NCBI RefSeq assembly: GCF_000316035.1
Contig: NZ_ANHX01000025.1
Span: forward strand, 62,001 to 126,000
Reading direction: 5' to 3'
Length of the DNA stretch: 64,000 bases
DNA from: Paenibacillus sp. PAMC 26794
GTDB lineage: Bacteria > Bacillota > Bacilli > Paenibacillales > Paenibacillaceae
In this document: in pieces, positions 8,857-18,302 of the stretch
Layout: every line of letters starts with the position of its first letter
Numbering within the stretch: the first letter of the stretch is position 1
Translations under genes and position numbers: made by a program
The notes under the pieces: generated by a model
The model's input: the letters and a program-made list of their open reading frames with translations, nothing else
What the model was told of the DNA's origin: nothing
The model's database searches: none

Positions 8857-9579
8857 CTAACGGTCTGTGCCCTCCCATTCCCTTTTGAACTGGTCCACAA
8901 ACTGCACCATATAATCATGACGCTGCTCCGCCAGCTCCTTGCCATAGGAGGTATTCATCAGATCCTTGAGCTTGAACAACTTCTCGTAAAAGTGATTTAT
9001 CGTTGTGCTGCGCCCATTGCGATATTCCTCACGGGTCATCTGCTCCCGTGGGGGAAGGGACGGATCGTACATCTCGCGCCCTCTGGCGCCTGAAAAGGCA
9101 AAGGTTCGCGCGATCCCAATCGCACCCAGTGCATCCAGACGATCTGCATCCTGTACAACCTGTGCTTCAAGCGAACTGACCGCAGGACGCTGGCCTCCCG
9201 CATATGAGATGGTGCTAATAATACCCACAACCTTGTTACGTATATTCGGGTCAAGAGGCTGGGTATCCAGCCAGTCATTCAGTTTGGCCATCCCGGCTTC
9301 CAAGCTCTCATTCAGCTTCTCATCCGGTACATCATGTAATAATGCAGCCAGTTCGCAGACAAATGGATCTGCACCCATGCGGTGAGCGAGTTCAACCGCA
9401 AGTGCGGTTACCCGTTCAATGTGCGGCCAGTCATGACCATCACTATGCTTGGATGAGTCCCCTTGAACAAAAGATCGGGCGGCGCGCAGAACAGCCTCTC
9501 CTGCCGTTATTCCATCTATATTATGCATGTGCCCTAATTCTTGCAGATTCCCACCAGGTTGAAGAGGGTTCTCTGACAT
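8857..9579 (-). CDS. HD-domain phosphohydrolase (YedJ-like)
   Basis: The metal-binding HD signature is visible as HDWPHIERV, then LAALLHDVPDEK and later VVQDADRLDALGAIGIARTF, where the terminal aspartate completes the site. The family contains nucleotidases and phosphohydrolases; the substrate is unknown. I chose the ATG at 9579, one base after the malic-enzyme stop codon and preceded by GGCGGGG; a GTG at 9612 would overlap the upstream gene and has no ribosome site. The tight stop/start arrangement suggests translational coupling with the malic enzyme. A terminator follows. Confidence 0.82.
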   Translation of the reverse strand: MSENPLQPGGNLQELGHMHNIDGITAGEAVLRAARSFVQGDSSKHSDGHDWPHIERVTALAVELAHRMGADPFVCELAALLHDVPDEKLNESLEAGMAKLNDWLDTQPLDPNIRNKVVGIISTISYAGGQRPAVSSLEAQVVQDADRLDALGAIGIARTFAFSGARGREMYDPSLPPREQMTREEYRNGRSTTINHFYEKLFKLKDLMNTSYGKELAEQRHDYMVQFVDQFKREWEGTDR

Positions 9580-9580
9580 C

Positions 9581-11020
9581 TTACGATTCCCCGCCTTCAC
9601 GGGCCTGTTCACGAGGAATACGTCGAGCTACACCCGTCTTAATAGCTGCATCAATTACGCGACTGCGCATCGATTTGACTACTTTATCATTGAACACACT
9701 CGGAATAATATAATAGCGTGTACGCTCTTCGTCCGTAATGGCCGAAGCAATCGCTTGAGCGGCTGCCAGCTTCATTTCTTCATTAATTTCGGTGGCTCGG
9801 CAATCCAGAACTGCCCTGAAGATGCCCGGGAAACATAACACGTTGTTGATCTGATTCGGATAATCAGATCGTCCTGTTGCCATTACAGCCACAATGTCTT
9901 CCACCAAGGCAGGCATAATCTCAGGTACCGGGTTTGCCATTGCAAACACGATTGGATCTTCTGCCATGGTCTGTACATCTTCGCGAGTTAACAGATTCCC
10001 GCGGGACAGGCCAATGAATACATCGGCTCCACGAATGACATCACGCAGCGAGCCAGTCTCCAGTTCGGGATTAGTACGAGCTGCATAATCACTCCAGACT
10101 TCATTCTCATAGGTTTGTGTCCGTACAATTGCACCCTCACGATCGACACCTATAAGCCGGCTGGCTCCAGCGGACAATAATATATTGCTGCATGCTACAC
10201 CTGCTGCACCGATACCACAGACCACAATCTTCACATCTTCAATGGACTTGCCCACCAGTTTGAGCGCATTGATCAGACCTGCATATAACACAACCGCTGT
10301 GCCATGCTGGTCATCATGAAATACAGGAATGTCCAATTCCTCATTCAGACGACGTTCAATTTCAAAACAACGCGGTGACGAGATATCCTCCAGATTAATG
10401 CCGCCAAAACCAGGTGATATCGCTTTCACAGTACGTATGATTTCCTCGGTATCCTGTGTGTCCAGGCAGATTGGGAAAGCATCCACACCAGCAAACTGTT
10501 TGAATAACATCGCTTTACCTTCCATGACAGGCATCGCTGCACGAGGCCCAATATTACCAAGCCCAAGCACCGCACTACCATCAGATACGACGGCCACTGT
10601 ATTCCGTTTAATTGTCAATGAGAAGGCTTTGCCGGGTTCTTCTGCAATGGCCGAACATACCCGAGCCACATCCGGGGTATACACACGCGACAGGTCTTCC
10701 CGATTCTGAATCGGGGTCTTCGGTGTAACTTCGATCTTGCCGCCCAGATGAAGCAGGAAAGTCCGATCCGATACATTAATAATGGACACACCTTTAAGCT
10801 GGCGCACCCCTTCTATAATTTTACTGTTATCTTGTGCATCTGTAACTGCGACCGTCAAGTCGCGCACGCTTACATCCTGATTGGTGGAAATCACGTCGAT
10901 GGCAATGATGTCTCCCCCAGCTTCCGAGATGGCCGAAGCCACTTCGCCAAACTTGATATCCTTAGTTGTCATTTCCAGTCGAATAATAATGCTGTTACCA
11001 TCCAGATTTCTTTGATTCAT
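9581..11020 (-). CDS. NAD(P)-dependent malic enzyme with N-terminal ACT domain
   Basis: Oxidative decarboxylation of malate to pyruvate in the cytoplasm. Residues 8-80 form an ACT-like regulatory domain (IIRLEMTTKDIKFGEVASAI ... GVSIINVSDRTFLLHLGGK). The catalytic part shows YTPDVARVCSAI, NTVAVVSDGSAVLGLGNIGP, MEGKAMLFKQFAGVDAFPIC, INLEDISSPRCFEIE and FHDDQHGTAVV, all malic-enzyme signatures, followed by the Rossmann region VVCGIGAAGVACSNILLSAG. The start is placed at the ATG at 11020, seven bases after GGAGG; the ATG two codons earlier lies too close to it. Cofactor preference cannot be decided by eye. Confidence 0.9.
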   Translation of the reverse strand: MNQRNLDGNSIIIRLEMTTKDIKFGEVASAISEAGGDIIAIDVISTNQDVSVRDLTVAVTDAQDNSKIIEGVRQLKGVSIINVSDRTFLLHLGGKIEVTPKTPIQNREDLSRVYTPDVARVCSAIAEEPGKAFSLTIKRNTVAVVSDGSAVLGLGNIGPRAAMPVMEGKAMLFKQFAGVDAFPICLDTQDTEEIIRTVKAISPGFGGINLEDISSPRCFEIERRLNEELDIPVFHDDQHGTAVVLYAGLINALKLVGKSIEDVKIVVCGIGAAGVACSNILLSAGASRLIGVDREGAIVRTQTYENEVWSDYAARTNPELETGSLRDVIRGADVFIGLSRGNLLTREDVQTMAEDPIVFAMANPVPEIMPALVEDIVAVMATGRSDYPNQINNVLCFPGIFRAVLDCRATEINEEMKLAAAQAIASAITDEERTRYYIIPSVFNDKVVKSMRSRVIDAAIKTGVARRIPREQAREGGES

Positions 11021-11139
11021 TTCCATTCCTCCCAGACTGAAAGTCTTGAGTTACATGTTACGTGTTTGTCTTCGCTACGCGGACACGTTTATCCTTTATC
11101 TTGTCCAGAAAAAGTGGTTCAACAGCCAACTGCATAAAT

Positions 11140-11184
11140 TAAAAAAGATGCCCTGAACACCAATGCAGGCGTTCAGGGCACTCT
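11140..11184 (-). terminator. Terminator at the end of the galactan operon
   Basis: GCCCTGAAC (11150-11158) pairs with GTTCAGGGC (11171-11179). On the minus strand the stem is followed by ATCTTTTTTAATTT. It follows the beta-galactosidase stop codon. Confidence 0.85.
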
Positions 11185-11227
11185 TTGTCTATCCTAACTC
11201 CGTTTATAAAGTAAGGATGAACCTATA

Positions 11228-13300
11228 TTATTTCCGGGCAGCCGGTCTGCGCAGAACACAAATGTCGTATGGCTTCAAGCTGAGACTTGCTTCCACAGCA
11301 TCACCACTGAGCAGATCGGTATAGGATTGTCCATCTAGTTCAACCAGCTTCTCATCTGGTGTGTAGTTCTGTACAAACACATAATCAGCCGTACCATCTG
11401 TACGCGTATGTGCCGTTGTTCCGGCAGGCAGCTCGGTTTCAAGTCCACGCTCAATGTTCAGGTCAGCGATTAGTTTCGCATAGAAATCATCATAGAATGG
11501 TGCTTTCAGCCGTGTCGCTAGATAATATGCTTTTCCTGAACCTAACTGGTTAACCGTCAATGCCGGGCGTCCAGCATAGAAGTCAGAACGGTACGTAGCC
11601 AGGGACTTCGCGCCTTCCAGATGAATCAGATCACACAGTTCAATTGCATCATATGCTGTATTGAGCTGAAGCTCATTGCCCTTCTCCGGAATGATTCCGT
11701 TCAGATCACGATCATGCAACCCGTCAATTTCCTCGGACCAGATCCCAAGTGTTTTACGCAGTGGGCCTGGGAATCCACCCAGGAAACACAGATCGTTTTC
11801 GTTAACAATACCAGACCAGTAAGTTGCTACAAACGTACCACCTTGTTCTACAAACTTCTCAATACGTTCCCCGACACCTTCACGTACCAGATAGAGCATT
11901 GGCGCAATCAGCAGCTTGTACTTGGACAGATCTGCATCCATATCAATAACGTCTACAGCGACTCCCTTTTTCCAAAACGCTTCATAATGCTCTTCCACCG
12001 TCTGCTCATACTTCACACCGATATTGCGTGGACCTTGGGAATCATTAACGGCCCAGCGGTTTTCCCAATCAAAAATGATTGCAACTTCTGCCGGAACCGC
12101 TGTTCCTACTATGGCTTCCATGCCTTCAAGAGCCGTTCCTACGTCGGTGACATCTTGGAACACTCGAGTGTGTTCCGTTCCTACGTGGTCTACCACCGCA
12201 CCATGAAGTTTCTCACTGGACCCCCGGCTTTTTCTCCACTGGAAGTACTGAACACTATCGGAACCGTGTGCCACAGCCTGGAGAGAAGAGAGCAGATGCA
12301 TGCCCGGTTTTTTCAGCTTGCTGACATCTTGCCAATTCGTCGAACTTGGAGTACTCTCCATCAGCAAGAACGGCTGACCGCCTTTGATGGAACGAACGAT
12401 ATCATGCATCATTGCGATCCGGGATGCCTGTTTCGCGTCGTCATCTGCATCATGCCAAGTCGGATAACTGTCCCAAGAGAGGAAATCCAGAATATCAGCG
12501 AACTTCCAATAGTTCAGACCGCCATAAAATTCCATCAGGTTCGTTGTGACTGGCAGATCAGGATTCTGAGCTTTCAATGGTTTTGTTTCATGCACGATAA
12601 AATCAGCTGTCTGATCCGTAACGAAACGGCGCCAGTCGAGATTCATTGCGTGTACCTGTGTCTCACCGTGTGGAGCCGGAGATTCCACTTGACTCCAGTC
12701 TGTAACCGTATGGCTCCAGAATGTGGTCCACCACGAATGATTCAGTTCATCGAGTGTTTTATACTTCTTCTGAACCCAACCACGGAATGCTTCCTGACAA
12801 TAATCACAATGACAGTCTCCGCCGAACTCGTTCGAGATATGCCAGCCGATTACAGCCGGATGATCCGAATAACGTTCTGCCAGTTTTGTGTTAATCGCAG
12901 TAACCTTCTCACGGTATACCGGGGAAGTATAACAATGGTTGTGACGGAAACCATGCAGATTGCGGACACGCTTCTCGGATACACGGAGCACTTCCGGGTA
13001 CTTCGCGGACATCCAAGCAGGTCTGGCACCACTTGGTGTAGCGAGGAATGCATAGATACCGTTTGCTGCAAAACGATCCAAAACCTGATCCAGCCATTCA
13101 AACGTGTATACACCCTCTTCCGGCTCAAGGGACACCCACGAGAAGATACCAATGGACATCACGTTACACTTGGCAAGCTTCATCAAGCGAATATCTTCTT
13201 CCAGAACTTCAGGATAGCGGAGCCATTGCTCCGGGTTATAGTCTGCGCCATGCAACATGTGCGGGGCTTTGGAACTTACAGGTGGAAATTTGTATGTCAT
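11228..13300 (-). CDS. ganA: Beta-galactosidase, GH42
   Basis: Hydrolyses terminal beta-galactosyl bonds, here probably galacto-oligosaccharides derived from galactan. The 690-residue protein has the GH42 layout: the barrel begins MLHGADYNPEQW, the acid/base is E158 in WHISNEFG, the nucleophile is E315 in FLLMESTPS, and a Cys cluster (C123, C163, C165, C168) matches the zinc site of the family. A beta-galactosidase trimerisation domain and a small C-terminal beta domain follow. No signal peptide, so cytoplasmic. The ATG follows AGGGAG. It is the last gene of the operon, 86 bases after the GH53 gene, matching the ganA-ganB pairing known from Bacillus. Confidence 0.93.
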   Translation of the reverse strand: MTYKFPPVSSKAPHMLHGADYNPEQWLRYPEVLEEDIRLMKLAKCNVMSIGIFSWVSLEPEEGVYTFEWLDQVLDRFAANGIYAFLATPSGARPAWMSAKYPEVLRVSEKRVRNLHGFRHNHCYTSPVYREKVTAINTKLAERYSDHPAVIGWHISNEFGGDCHCDYCQEAFRGWVQKKYKTLDELNHSWWTTFWSHTVTDWSQVESPAPHGETQVHAMNLDWRRFVTDQTADFIVHETKPLKAQNPDLPVTTNLMEFYGGLNYWKFADILDFLSWDSYPTWHDADDDAKQASRIAMMHDIVRSIKGGQPFLLMESTPSSTNWQDVSKLKKPGMHLLSSLQAVAHGSDSVQYFQWRKSRGSSEKLHGAVVDHVGTEHTRVFQDVTDVGTALEGMEAIVGTAVPAEVAIIFDWENRWAVNDSQGPRNIGVKYEQTVEEHYEAFWKKGVAVDVIDMDADLSKYKLLIAPMLYLVREGVGERIEKFVEQGGTFVATYWSGIVNENDLCFLGGFPGPLRKTLGIWSEEIDGLHDRDLNGIIPEKGNELQLNTAYDAIELCDLIHLEGAKSLATYRSDFYAGRPALTVNQLGSGKAYYLATRLKAPFYDDFYAKLIADLNIERGLETELPAGTTAHTRTDGTADYVFVQNYTPDEKLVELDGQSYTDLLSGDAVEASLSLKPYDICVLRRPAARK

Positions 13301-13386
13301 AAGGACAACTCCCTTGCTTTAATTACTGTTTTTTTAGTTTATATACGATAACAACGACTTCACAGAACGATACGTATTACGCTAGA

Positions 13387-14472
13387 TTACACATATGTCA
13401 CGACATCTGATTCTTCAACAGCAGCAAGTGCTGTAAACGATTCCAACTTGCGACCTTTAAAATCAAACATGGTGAGGTTGCCCCAGTTATTCGGATGACC
13501 GACGGACCATTCTTCTTTACTTGGTATCCAGGCAGGTTCCCAATAATAGAATCCGTGCCCCAAACCACTAGGAACTTCGCGAATAATCTGCAATAGATCC
13601 TTCAGATATTTGGTCTGTCCCTCTACACTTGCAGGGTATCCTGGTAACAACATATCTTCCTGATTCAAAATCCATTCAATGCCTTCCGGCTGCTCCAGCG
13701 TCCATGGATAAGCGGTTTCAACTACATTGATAGGTTTGCCATAACGCTCAGCCAGATCATGAAGATTGTCACGTAACGCATCGAGTGTTCCATGCCACCA
13801 AGGGTAATACGAGAGACCAATGATATCAAACTCCACACCCAGTGCTTCAAAGCGATCGTAAAACTTGCGGCTCTCGGCGTTATCTCCACCACGATCAATA
13901 TGTATCATAATCTGAATATCCGCGTCAACGGATTTGACCGCAGCAATTCCGTACTTCACAAGGCCTGCAAAACGCTCCCACTGTTCATCCGTATCATGCT
14001 CTTCTCCACCTACACGTCCCTCATTCCATAACATGCCTGGTGTAATCTCGTTGCCCACCTGCACCATGTCCGGAAGCGCATCGTGTTCCTTCAACGTTCT
14101 CAGAACGTCAGCCGTATACATGCATACCGCACGTTGAAGCTCTTCATAGGACAGGTGCTCCCATGCTTTCGGCTTCCATTGATTGGCTGGATCAGCCCAG
14201 CGATCAGAATAATGGAAATCAAGCAAAAATTTCAAGCCCTGTTCCTTGATCCGTTTGGCTACCTCCACCGTCCGCTCCAGATTGCAGAATCCACCAACAG
14301 GATCATTCCAGATTCGAAGTCTTATCGCGTTAGCGTCATTAATCTTCAGGATGGACAGCAAGTCTTGTTCCTTGCCATCCACATCACTATAACTCCCGCC
14401 ATGCTGTTCGATTTCATCCATAAAGGACACATCCATTCCCAGAATGAATGTCTTTTCCGTCAAGTTGCTCAC
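13387..14472 (-). CDS. Arabinogalactan endo-beta-1,4-galactanase, GH53 (cytoplasmic form)
   Basis: Cleaves beta-1,4-galactan chains. The GH53 signatures are FILGMDVSF near the N-terminus, RLRIWNDPVGG, FLLDFHYSDRWADP, the acid/base E142 in VQVGNEITPGMLW, and the nucleophile E252 in INVVETAYPW. The end HGFYYWEPAWIP is also typical. I place the start at a GTG (14472), eight bases after a GGAGG; an ATG at 14487 has no ribosome site. With either start there is no signal peptide, unlike the secreted Bacillus GanB, so this enzyme should act on imported oligosaccharides. It lies between the permease genes and ganA. Confidence 0.88.
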   Translation of the reverse strand: MSNLTEKTFILGMDVSFMDEIEQHGGSYSDVDGKEQDLLSILKINDANAIRLRIWNDPVGGFCNLERTVEVAKRIKEQGLKFLLDFHYSDRWADPANQWKPKAWEHLSYEELQRAVCMYTADVLRTLKEHDALPDMVQVGNEITPGMLWNEGRVGGEEHDTDEQWERFAGLVKYGIAAVKSVDADIQIMIHIDRGGDNAESRKFYDRFEALGVEFDIIGLSYYPWWHGTLDALRDNLHDLAERYGKPINVVETAYPWTLEQPEGIEWILNQEDMLLPGYPASVEGQTKYLKDLLQIIREVPSGLGHGFYYWEPAWIPSKEEWSVGHPNNWGNLTMFDFKGRKLESFTALAAVEESDVVTYV

Positions 14473-14504
14473 TGTATCAACCTCCATTAATTTGGGGTAC
14501 AGGC

Positions 14505-15383
14505 TCAGCCTTTAACTGAGCCCAACGTCATACCTTTGACAAAGAAACGTTGCAGGAAAGGATACACAATCAAGATTGGTGCACTTCCGATGAAGATCTG
14601 AGCTGCCCTTACCGTAGTTTGAGAGAGAGCTTCCATTTCTTTTGGATTCATGCTCATGCTACTCATATCACGTCCAATAATGACCGTTTGCATAAATGTA
14701 GCAAGTGGGTAATCCTTGGCGTTATTCATGTAGAGCAATCCATCAAACCAGGAATTCCAGTGGAACACCATACTGAACAATGCAATTGTTGCAATGGACG
14801 GCATCGAAATGGGAAGGAAAATCCTGAACAATGTTCTGAAATGGTTAGCTCCATCCATGAGGGCCGCTTCCTCCAGCTCTTTTGGAATACCGCGGAAGAA
14901 GTTCAGCATCAGAATGACAAGGAATGTGTTAACTGCTCCTGGGAGTACCAGTACCCAGAAGGAATCCATCAACCCGATCTTCTGGATAACCATGTAGAAC
15001 GGCACCAGTCCCCCGTTGAAAATCATACTGAATACAAAAATCCAGGAGTAGATCGTTCTGCCTTTGAATTCACTATTCTCTTTGGACAACGGATACGCCG
15101 CCAGGAACGTAATCAGCAATGTAATAGCTGTACCAATTACTGTACGTAGAAGTGAAATCCATAGCGAGTTCAAGAAAATTGGATTGTTCATCGTCTTTTT
15201 GTAAGCCTCAAGTGAAAATCCTACAGGCCAGAGATTGACCAGATTGGCGTCGGCAGCAGCCTTTGTACTAAAGGATACAGCCAGTACATGAACCATCGGT
15301 ATGATACACATAATGGCGATCAAAATCAGAAAGCAGGTATTGACTATATTAAACACGCGATAAGGCAATGATTTATGATACAT
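14505..15383 (-). CDS. Sugar ABC transporter permease (LplC/YtcP type), galactan cassette
   Basis: One of two membrane subunits of a CUT1-type importer. The 292 residues contain six hydrophobic spans (for example FLILIAIMCIIPMVHVLAVSF, VIGTAITLLITFLAAYPL, PILIVYPFLQRFF) and the EAA loop EEAALMDGANHFRTLFRIFLPISMPSIA that contacts the ATPase. The ending FFVKGMTLGSVKG is the hallmark of this family. The start follows AGAAGGGA. It is directly downstream of the LplB-type permease, and both follow the binding-protein gene. The substrate is inferred from the GH53/GH42 neighbours to be galacto-oligosaccharides. Confidence 0.92.
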   Translation of the reverse strand: MYHKSLPYRVFNIVNTCFLILIAIMCIIPMVHVLAVSFSTKAAADANLVNLWPVGFSLEAYKKTMNNPIFLNSLWISLLRTVIGTAITLLITFLAAYPLSKENSEFKGRTIYSWIFVFSMIFNGGLVPFYMVIQKIGLMDSFWVLVLPGAVNTFLVILMLNFFRGIPKELEEAALMDGANHFRTLFRIFLPISMPSIATIALFSMVFHWNSWFDGLLYMNNAKDYPLATFMQTVIIGRDMSSMSMNPKEMEALSQTTVRAAQIFIGSAPILIVYPFLQRFFVKGMTLGSVKG

Positions 15384-15412
15384 CGTGGTCCCTTCTTTCT
15401 CTGTTCATTCGT

Positions 15413-16303
15413 TTAGAATATGCGATATCCAGCGTACTTTTTGGCTAAGCTGTACGATACAAGAATCAAGATCATACTAATAACCGATTTGAACAATCCG
15501 ATCGCGGTTGCAAAGCCCATCTCACCATTTTGCATTGCGGAACGATATACAAATGTATCAATGATGTCACCCGTTTGATATACGAGCGGGTTATACAAGT
15601 TGAATATCTGGTCAAATCCGGCATTCAGTACGTTACCAAGCGCCAGTGTTCCTACAACCATCAGCATCGGCACAAGCGAAGGAATTGTAATGTGCAGCGT
15701 CTGTTTCCAGCGTCCTGCTCCGTCAATTTCCGCTGCTTCGTACAATGCTGGATTAATTCCGGCAAGGGCAGCCAGAAAGACAATCATGTTATAGCCAAAT
15801 TCTTTCCACACATCTGTCAGAATGACCGTAGATCGGAACCAACTGTTGTCTCCAAGGAAGAAATATGGCCCGAGTCCGAAGGTTCCCAGAACCCGGTTAA
15901 CCAAGCCGCCTGTTGACAACAGATCTATCAAAATCCCGCCCAGAATGACCCAGGACAAGAAGTGAGGTAAATATACGAGTGTTTGAATCGTTCGCTGTAC
16001 AGCCATCTTGCGAACCTCATTCAAAAGAATGGCAAAAACAAATGGAACAAATAAATTGAAAATCAGTTTAAGTACAGCAATAATCAATGTGTTCCAGATG
16101 ACCTGTAAGCTGTCTTCACGTTCAAACAGATATCTAAAGTTGTCCAGCCCAACCCATTCAGAACCGCTAATCCCAAGCCATGGCTTGTAGTTCTGGAACG
16201 CCATAATGATTCCGCCCATAGGCACATAACTGAAGATAATCAGAAAGATAATGGCTGGCAACAGCATAACGTGGAATGGCCAAGTGCGTTTCAAAGTTCT
16301 CAT
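15413..16303 (-). CDS. Sugar ABC transporter permease (LplB type), galactan cassette
   Basis: Partner permease of the CUT1-type importer, 296 residues. The N-terminus FHVMLLPAIIFLIIFSYVPMGGIIMAFQNYKP is typical of LplB, followed by five further spans and the EAA loop YEAAEIDGAGRWKQTLHITIPSLVPM. The C-terminal IDTFVYRSAMQNGEMGFATAIGLFKS is conserved in the family. The ATG follows GGGGGAG. A -10-like TATAAT on the minus strand (16361-16366) lies upstream, after the hairpin that follows the binding-protein gene, so the permeases may have a promoter of their own. Confidence 0.92.
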   Translation of the reverse strand: MRTLKRTWPFHVMLLPAIIFLIIFSYVPMGGIIMAFQNYKPWLGISGSEWVGLDNFRYLFEREDSLQVIWNTLIIAVLKLIFNLFVPFVFAILLNEVRKMAVQRTIQTLVYLPHFLSWVILGGILIDLLSTGGLVNRVLGTFGLGPYFFLGDNSWFRSTVILTDVWKEFGYNMIVFLAALAGINPALYEAAEIDGAGRWKQTLHITIPSLVPMLMVVGTLALGNVLNAGFDQIFNLYNPLVYQTGDIIDTFVYRSAMQNGEMGFATAIGLFKSVISMILILVSYSLAKKYAGYRIF

Positions 16304-16447
16304 GATTGCTCCCCCTGTATTTCTTCCTACTCAAGTACTCCCTGAGTGGCTTATAATGCGATTATATCAACCTTTTACGGGGTCCAAACAGCACATAAAA
16401 GCAATATAAATGGCACAAATTCAACCACTTTGCCTCAGCTTGAATAA

Positions 16448-16488
16448 ACAAAAAAAAGCGCCCAGACGTTAGTCGTCTGGGCGCTGCT
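16448..16488 (-). terminator. Intercistronic terminator/stabilising hairpin after the binding-protein gene
   Basis: AGCGCCCAGACG (16457-16468) pairs perfectly over 12 bases with CGTCTGGGCGCT (16474-16485). On the minus strand it is followed by eight T. It lies within the cassette, between the binding-protein and permease genes, and would lower permease expression. Confidence 0.85.
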
Positions 16489-16493
16489 TGTAA

Positions 16494-18179
16494 CTATTTT
16501 TTCACACTATCATACCATTCGTTAACCTCTTGCGTAATTTGGTCACCGCCACCGGATTTCCACGTTTGTACAAAAGTATCAAACGCATCAACCGGATTTT
16601 TGCCATAGATAATTTCGTTAAATGCCTGATTCTCGATTTTGTTCAGATAGTCCAGCTTGGATTTCATCGTCTTTGTTGTCGGACCTGTGAACATGTTCTT
16701 GAAGGAAATTTCTTCTTGGCTCAGCAACACTTTCGCTGCTGCTGGAGTTTCTTTACCGTAGTTGACAGCAACATCTTTTTCAAGCTTGGTTTCAGGCTCT
16801 TTGCCATTGGCCAAGTTCATCAGAGCTTTCATCTGTGCATCTGGAATACGAGCACCGTCACGAACAAGCAAATAACGTACAACGTTCACGTATCCGCCCT
16901 CGATCTCGTCAATCGGCATTTGTTTTCCATTTGCATCCAATTGATAGTCATAGCCTGCAAACAGACCGTTATCATAAGGGCTACCTGGTGCCGGGTCTGC
17001 ATAATTGTCGAACAGGTAGTTCTGGTACGTAAAGAATGCTTCTGGGTGCGCCATATCTTTTTTGATCAACGTAACACCATTAACGAACTGTGTTCCGTGA
17101 CGCATCGCTTTGCCTTCAGGGCCAGTTGGAATTTCAATCGGTTTCCAAACCGCACTCGGTACATTTTTCACTGTATCGAGAAGTGGCCATCCACTCATCC
17201 AGTAAGGTCCTGGAATAATACCTGCAGTTCCTGCAACTGCTGGCTCTGCTGTTTTGTTCTCATCCCATAGAGCTGCTTCCTGCGGGATATATCCTTTTTT
17301 GAGCCATTCGCTCAATTTGGTCAGACCTTGTTTCATACCCGGATTGATGGAGCCATACTCCAGCTTGCCGTCTTCCCCCAGATTCCATTGGAACGGCAAT
17401 GTTCCATATGCTCCGAAGATCCAAGATGGGTCTCCCATCCATGTATTCATGGAAGTTTTGAAACCAATGCTGAGCGGAGTGACTTTATCAGGAGCCAAGC
17501 CGTCCGGATTATTGTTTTTGAATGCTTCCATAACAGTTTCTAGTTCGTCGATGGTTTTTGGTGCCTTCATGTTCAGCTTATCCAGCCAATCCTGACGAAT
17601 CCACAATAGATAATCATTGTTGTAGGCATAGTCCAGAACAGGGATACCCATTCTTTTGCCATCACGACTATATTGGTTCCAGACGTTTGGATCTTGTTCA
17701 ATTGCTTTTTTCCATGTATCCGAAGCATACTTATCGAATAGTGGACCTACTTCTTGATACATTCCAGAATCAATCAGATCCTGAGCAAGCAGATTATCAC
17801 CCACGTTTACAATATCAGGCATTTCCTGTCCTGATGACATGGCAAGACGAAGCTTGGTTGCAAATGCTCCATTTGTGTCTGTTACTGACCACAACGATTT
17901 GATTTCAATCCCGAATTGATCCTTGGCCCACTTGGTTGCCACGTTATTTTCCATGGATTCGCCATTTTTGAATTTCAGCTCTGGATCAATTCCCCAGGCT
18001 GTTGTAATCGTAACTGGCGGATCATACTTTTCTTTGTATTCGTTTTGGGTTCCAGATGTACTTGGTGTTGCACTATCTCCGCCCCCACTGCCTCCTGAAC
18101 ATCCTGCAAGAACGACAGTTAGACTCAGCGTTGTAGCGAGAAGCGACAAGAATCTCTTTTTTGTTGATTGCGCTCTCAT
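16494..18179 (-). CDS. Extracellular sugar-binding lipoprotein (LplA/YtcQ type), galactan cassette
   Basis: The 561-residue protein has a lipoprotein signal peptide with lipobox VLAGC and a Gly/Ser-rich spacer, then a type 2 periplasmic-binding fold typical of large Paenibacillus binding proteins: PDIVNVGDNLLAQDLIDSG, LLWIRQDWLDKLNMKAPKTIDEL, GTAGIIPGPYWMSGWP, GTQFVNGVTLIKKDMAHPEAF. It should capture oligosaccharides outside the cell and deliver them to the two permeases downstream. The ATG follows AAGGGGG. A TATAAT with a 7-base inverted repeat lies about 40 bases upstream, and a strong hairpin follows the gene. Substrate inferred from context. Confidence 0.92.
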   Translation of the reverse strand: MRAQSTKKRFLSLLATTLSLTVVLAGCSGGSGGGDSATPSTSGTQNEYKEKYDPPVTITTAWGIDPELKFKNGESMENNVATKWAKDQFGIEIKSLWSVTDTNGAFATKLRLAMSSGQEMPDIVNVGDNLLAQDLIDSGMYQEVGPLFDKYASDTWKKAIEQDPNVWNQYSRDGKRMGIPVLDYAYNNDYLLWIRQDWLDKLNMKAPKTIDELETVMEAFKNNNPDGLAPDKVTPLSIGFKTSMNTWMGDPSWIFGAYGTLPFQWNLGEDGKLEYGSINPGMKQGLTKLSEWLKKGYIPQEAALWDENKTAEPAVAGTAGIIPGPYWMSGWPLLDTVKNVPSAVWKPIEIPTGPEGKAMRHGTQFVNGVTLIKKDMAHPEAFFTYQNYLFDNYADPAPGSPYDNGLFAGYDYQLDANGKQMPIDEIEGGYVNVVRYLLVRDGARIPDAQMKALMNLANGKEPETKLEKDVAVNYGKETPAAAKVLLSQEEISFKNMFTGPTTKTMKSKLDYLNKIENQAFNEIIYGKNPVDAFDTFVQTWKSGGGDQITQEVNEWYDSVKK

Positions 18180-18214
18180 GTTGTTCCCCCTTAAATCGTT
18201 TTGGTTACCCTTTC

Positions 18215-18244
18215 ATTATAGGCTGACCAGGCCTTTGAGCCTAT
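18215..18244 (-). promoter_or_regulatory. Probable promoter and dyad upstream of the galactan-cassette binding protein
   Basis: A minus-strand TATAAT (18215-18220) overlaps an inverted repeat ATAGGCT-N13-AGCCTAT (18218-18224 / 18238-18244). No good -35 is visible, as expected for an activator-dependent promoter; the dyad is a candidate site for the adjacent AraC-type regulator. Confidence 0.45.
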
Positions 18245-18302
18245 GATACGAAATCAAGATTTCTGCACCTTTGCCAACCTATATTCTGGAATGTTGTTGT
18301 AA

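Noticed and set aside
11621-13351. 576-codon frame antisense to ganA
   Set aside because: It is a shadow of the GH42 gene: composition is rich in Cys/His/Thr, it has no ribosome site, and the opposite strand carries a complete catalytic domain.
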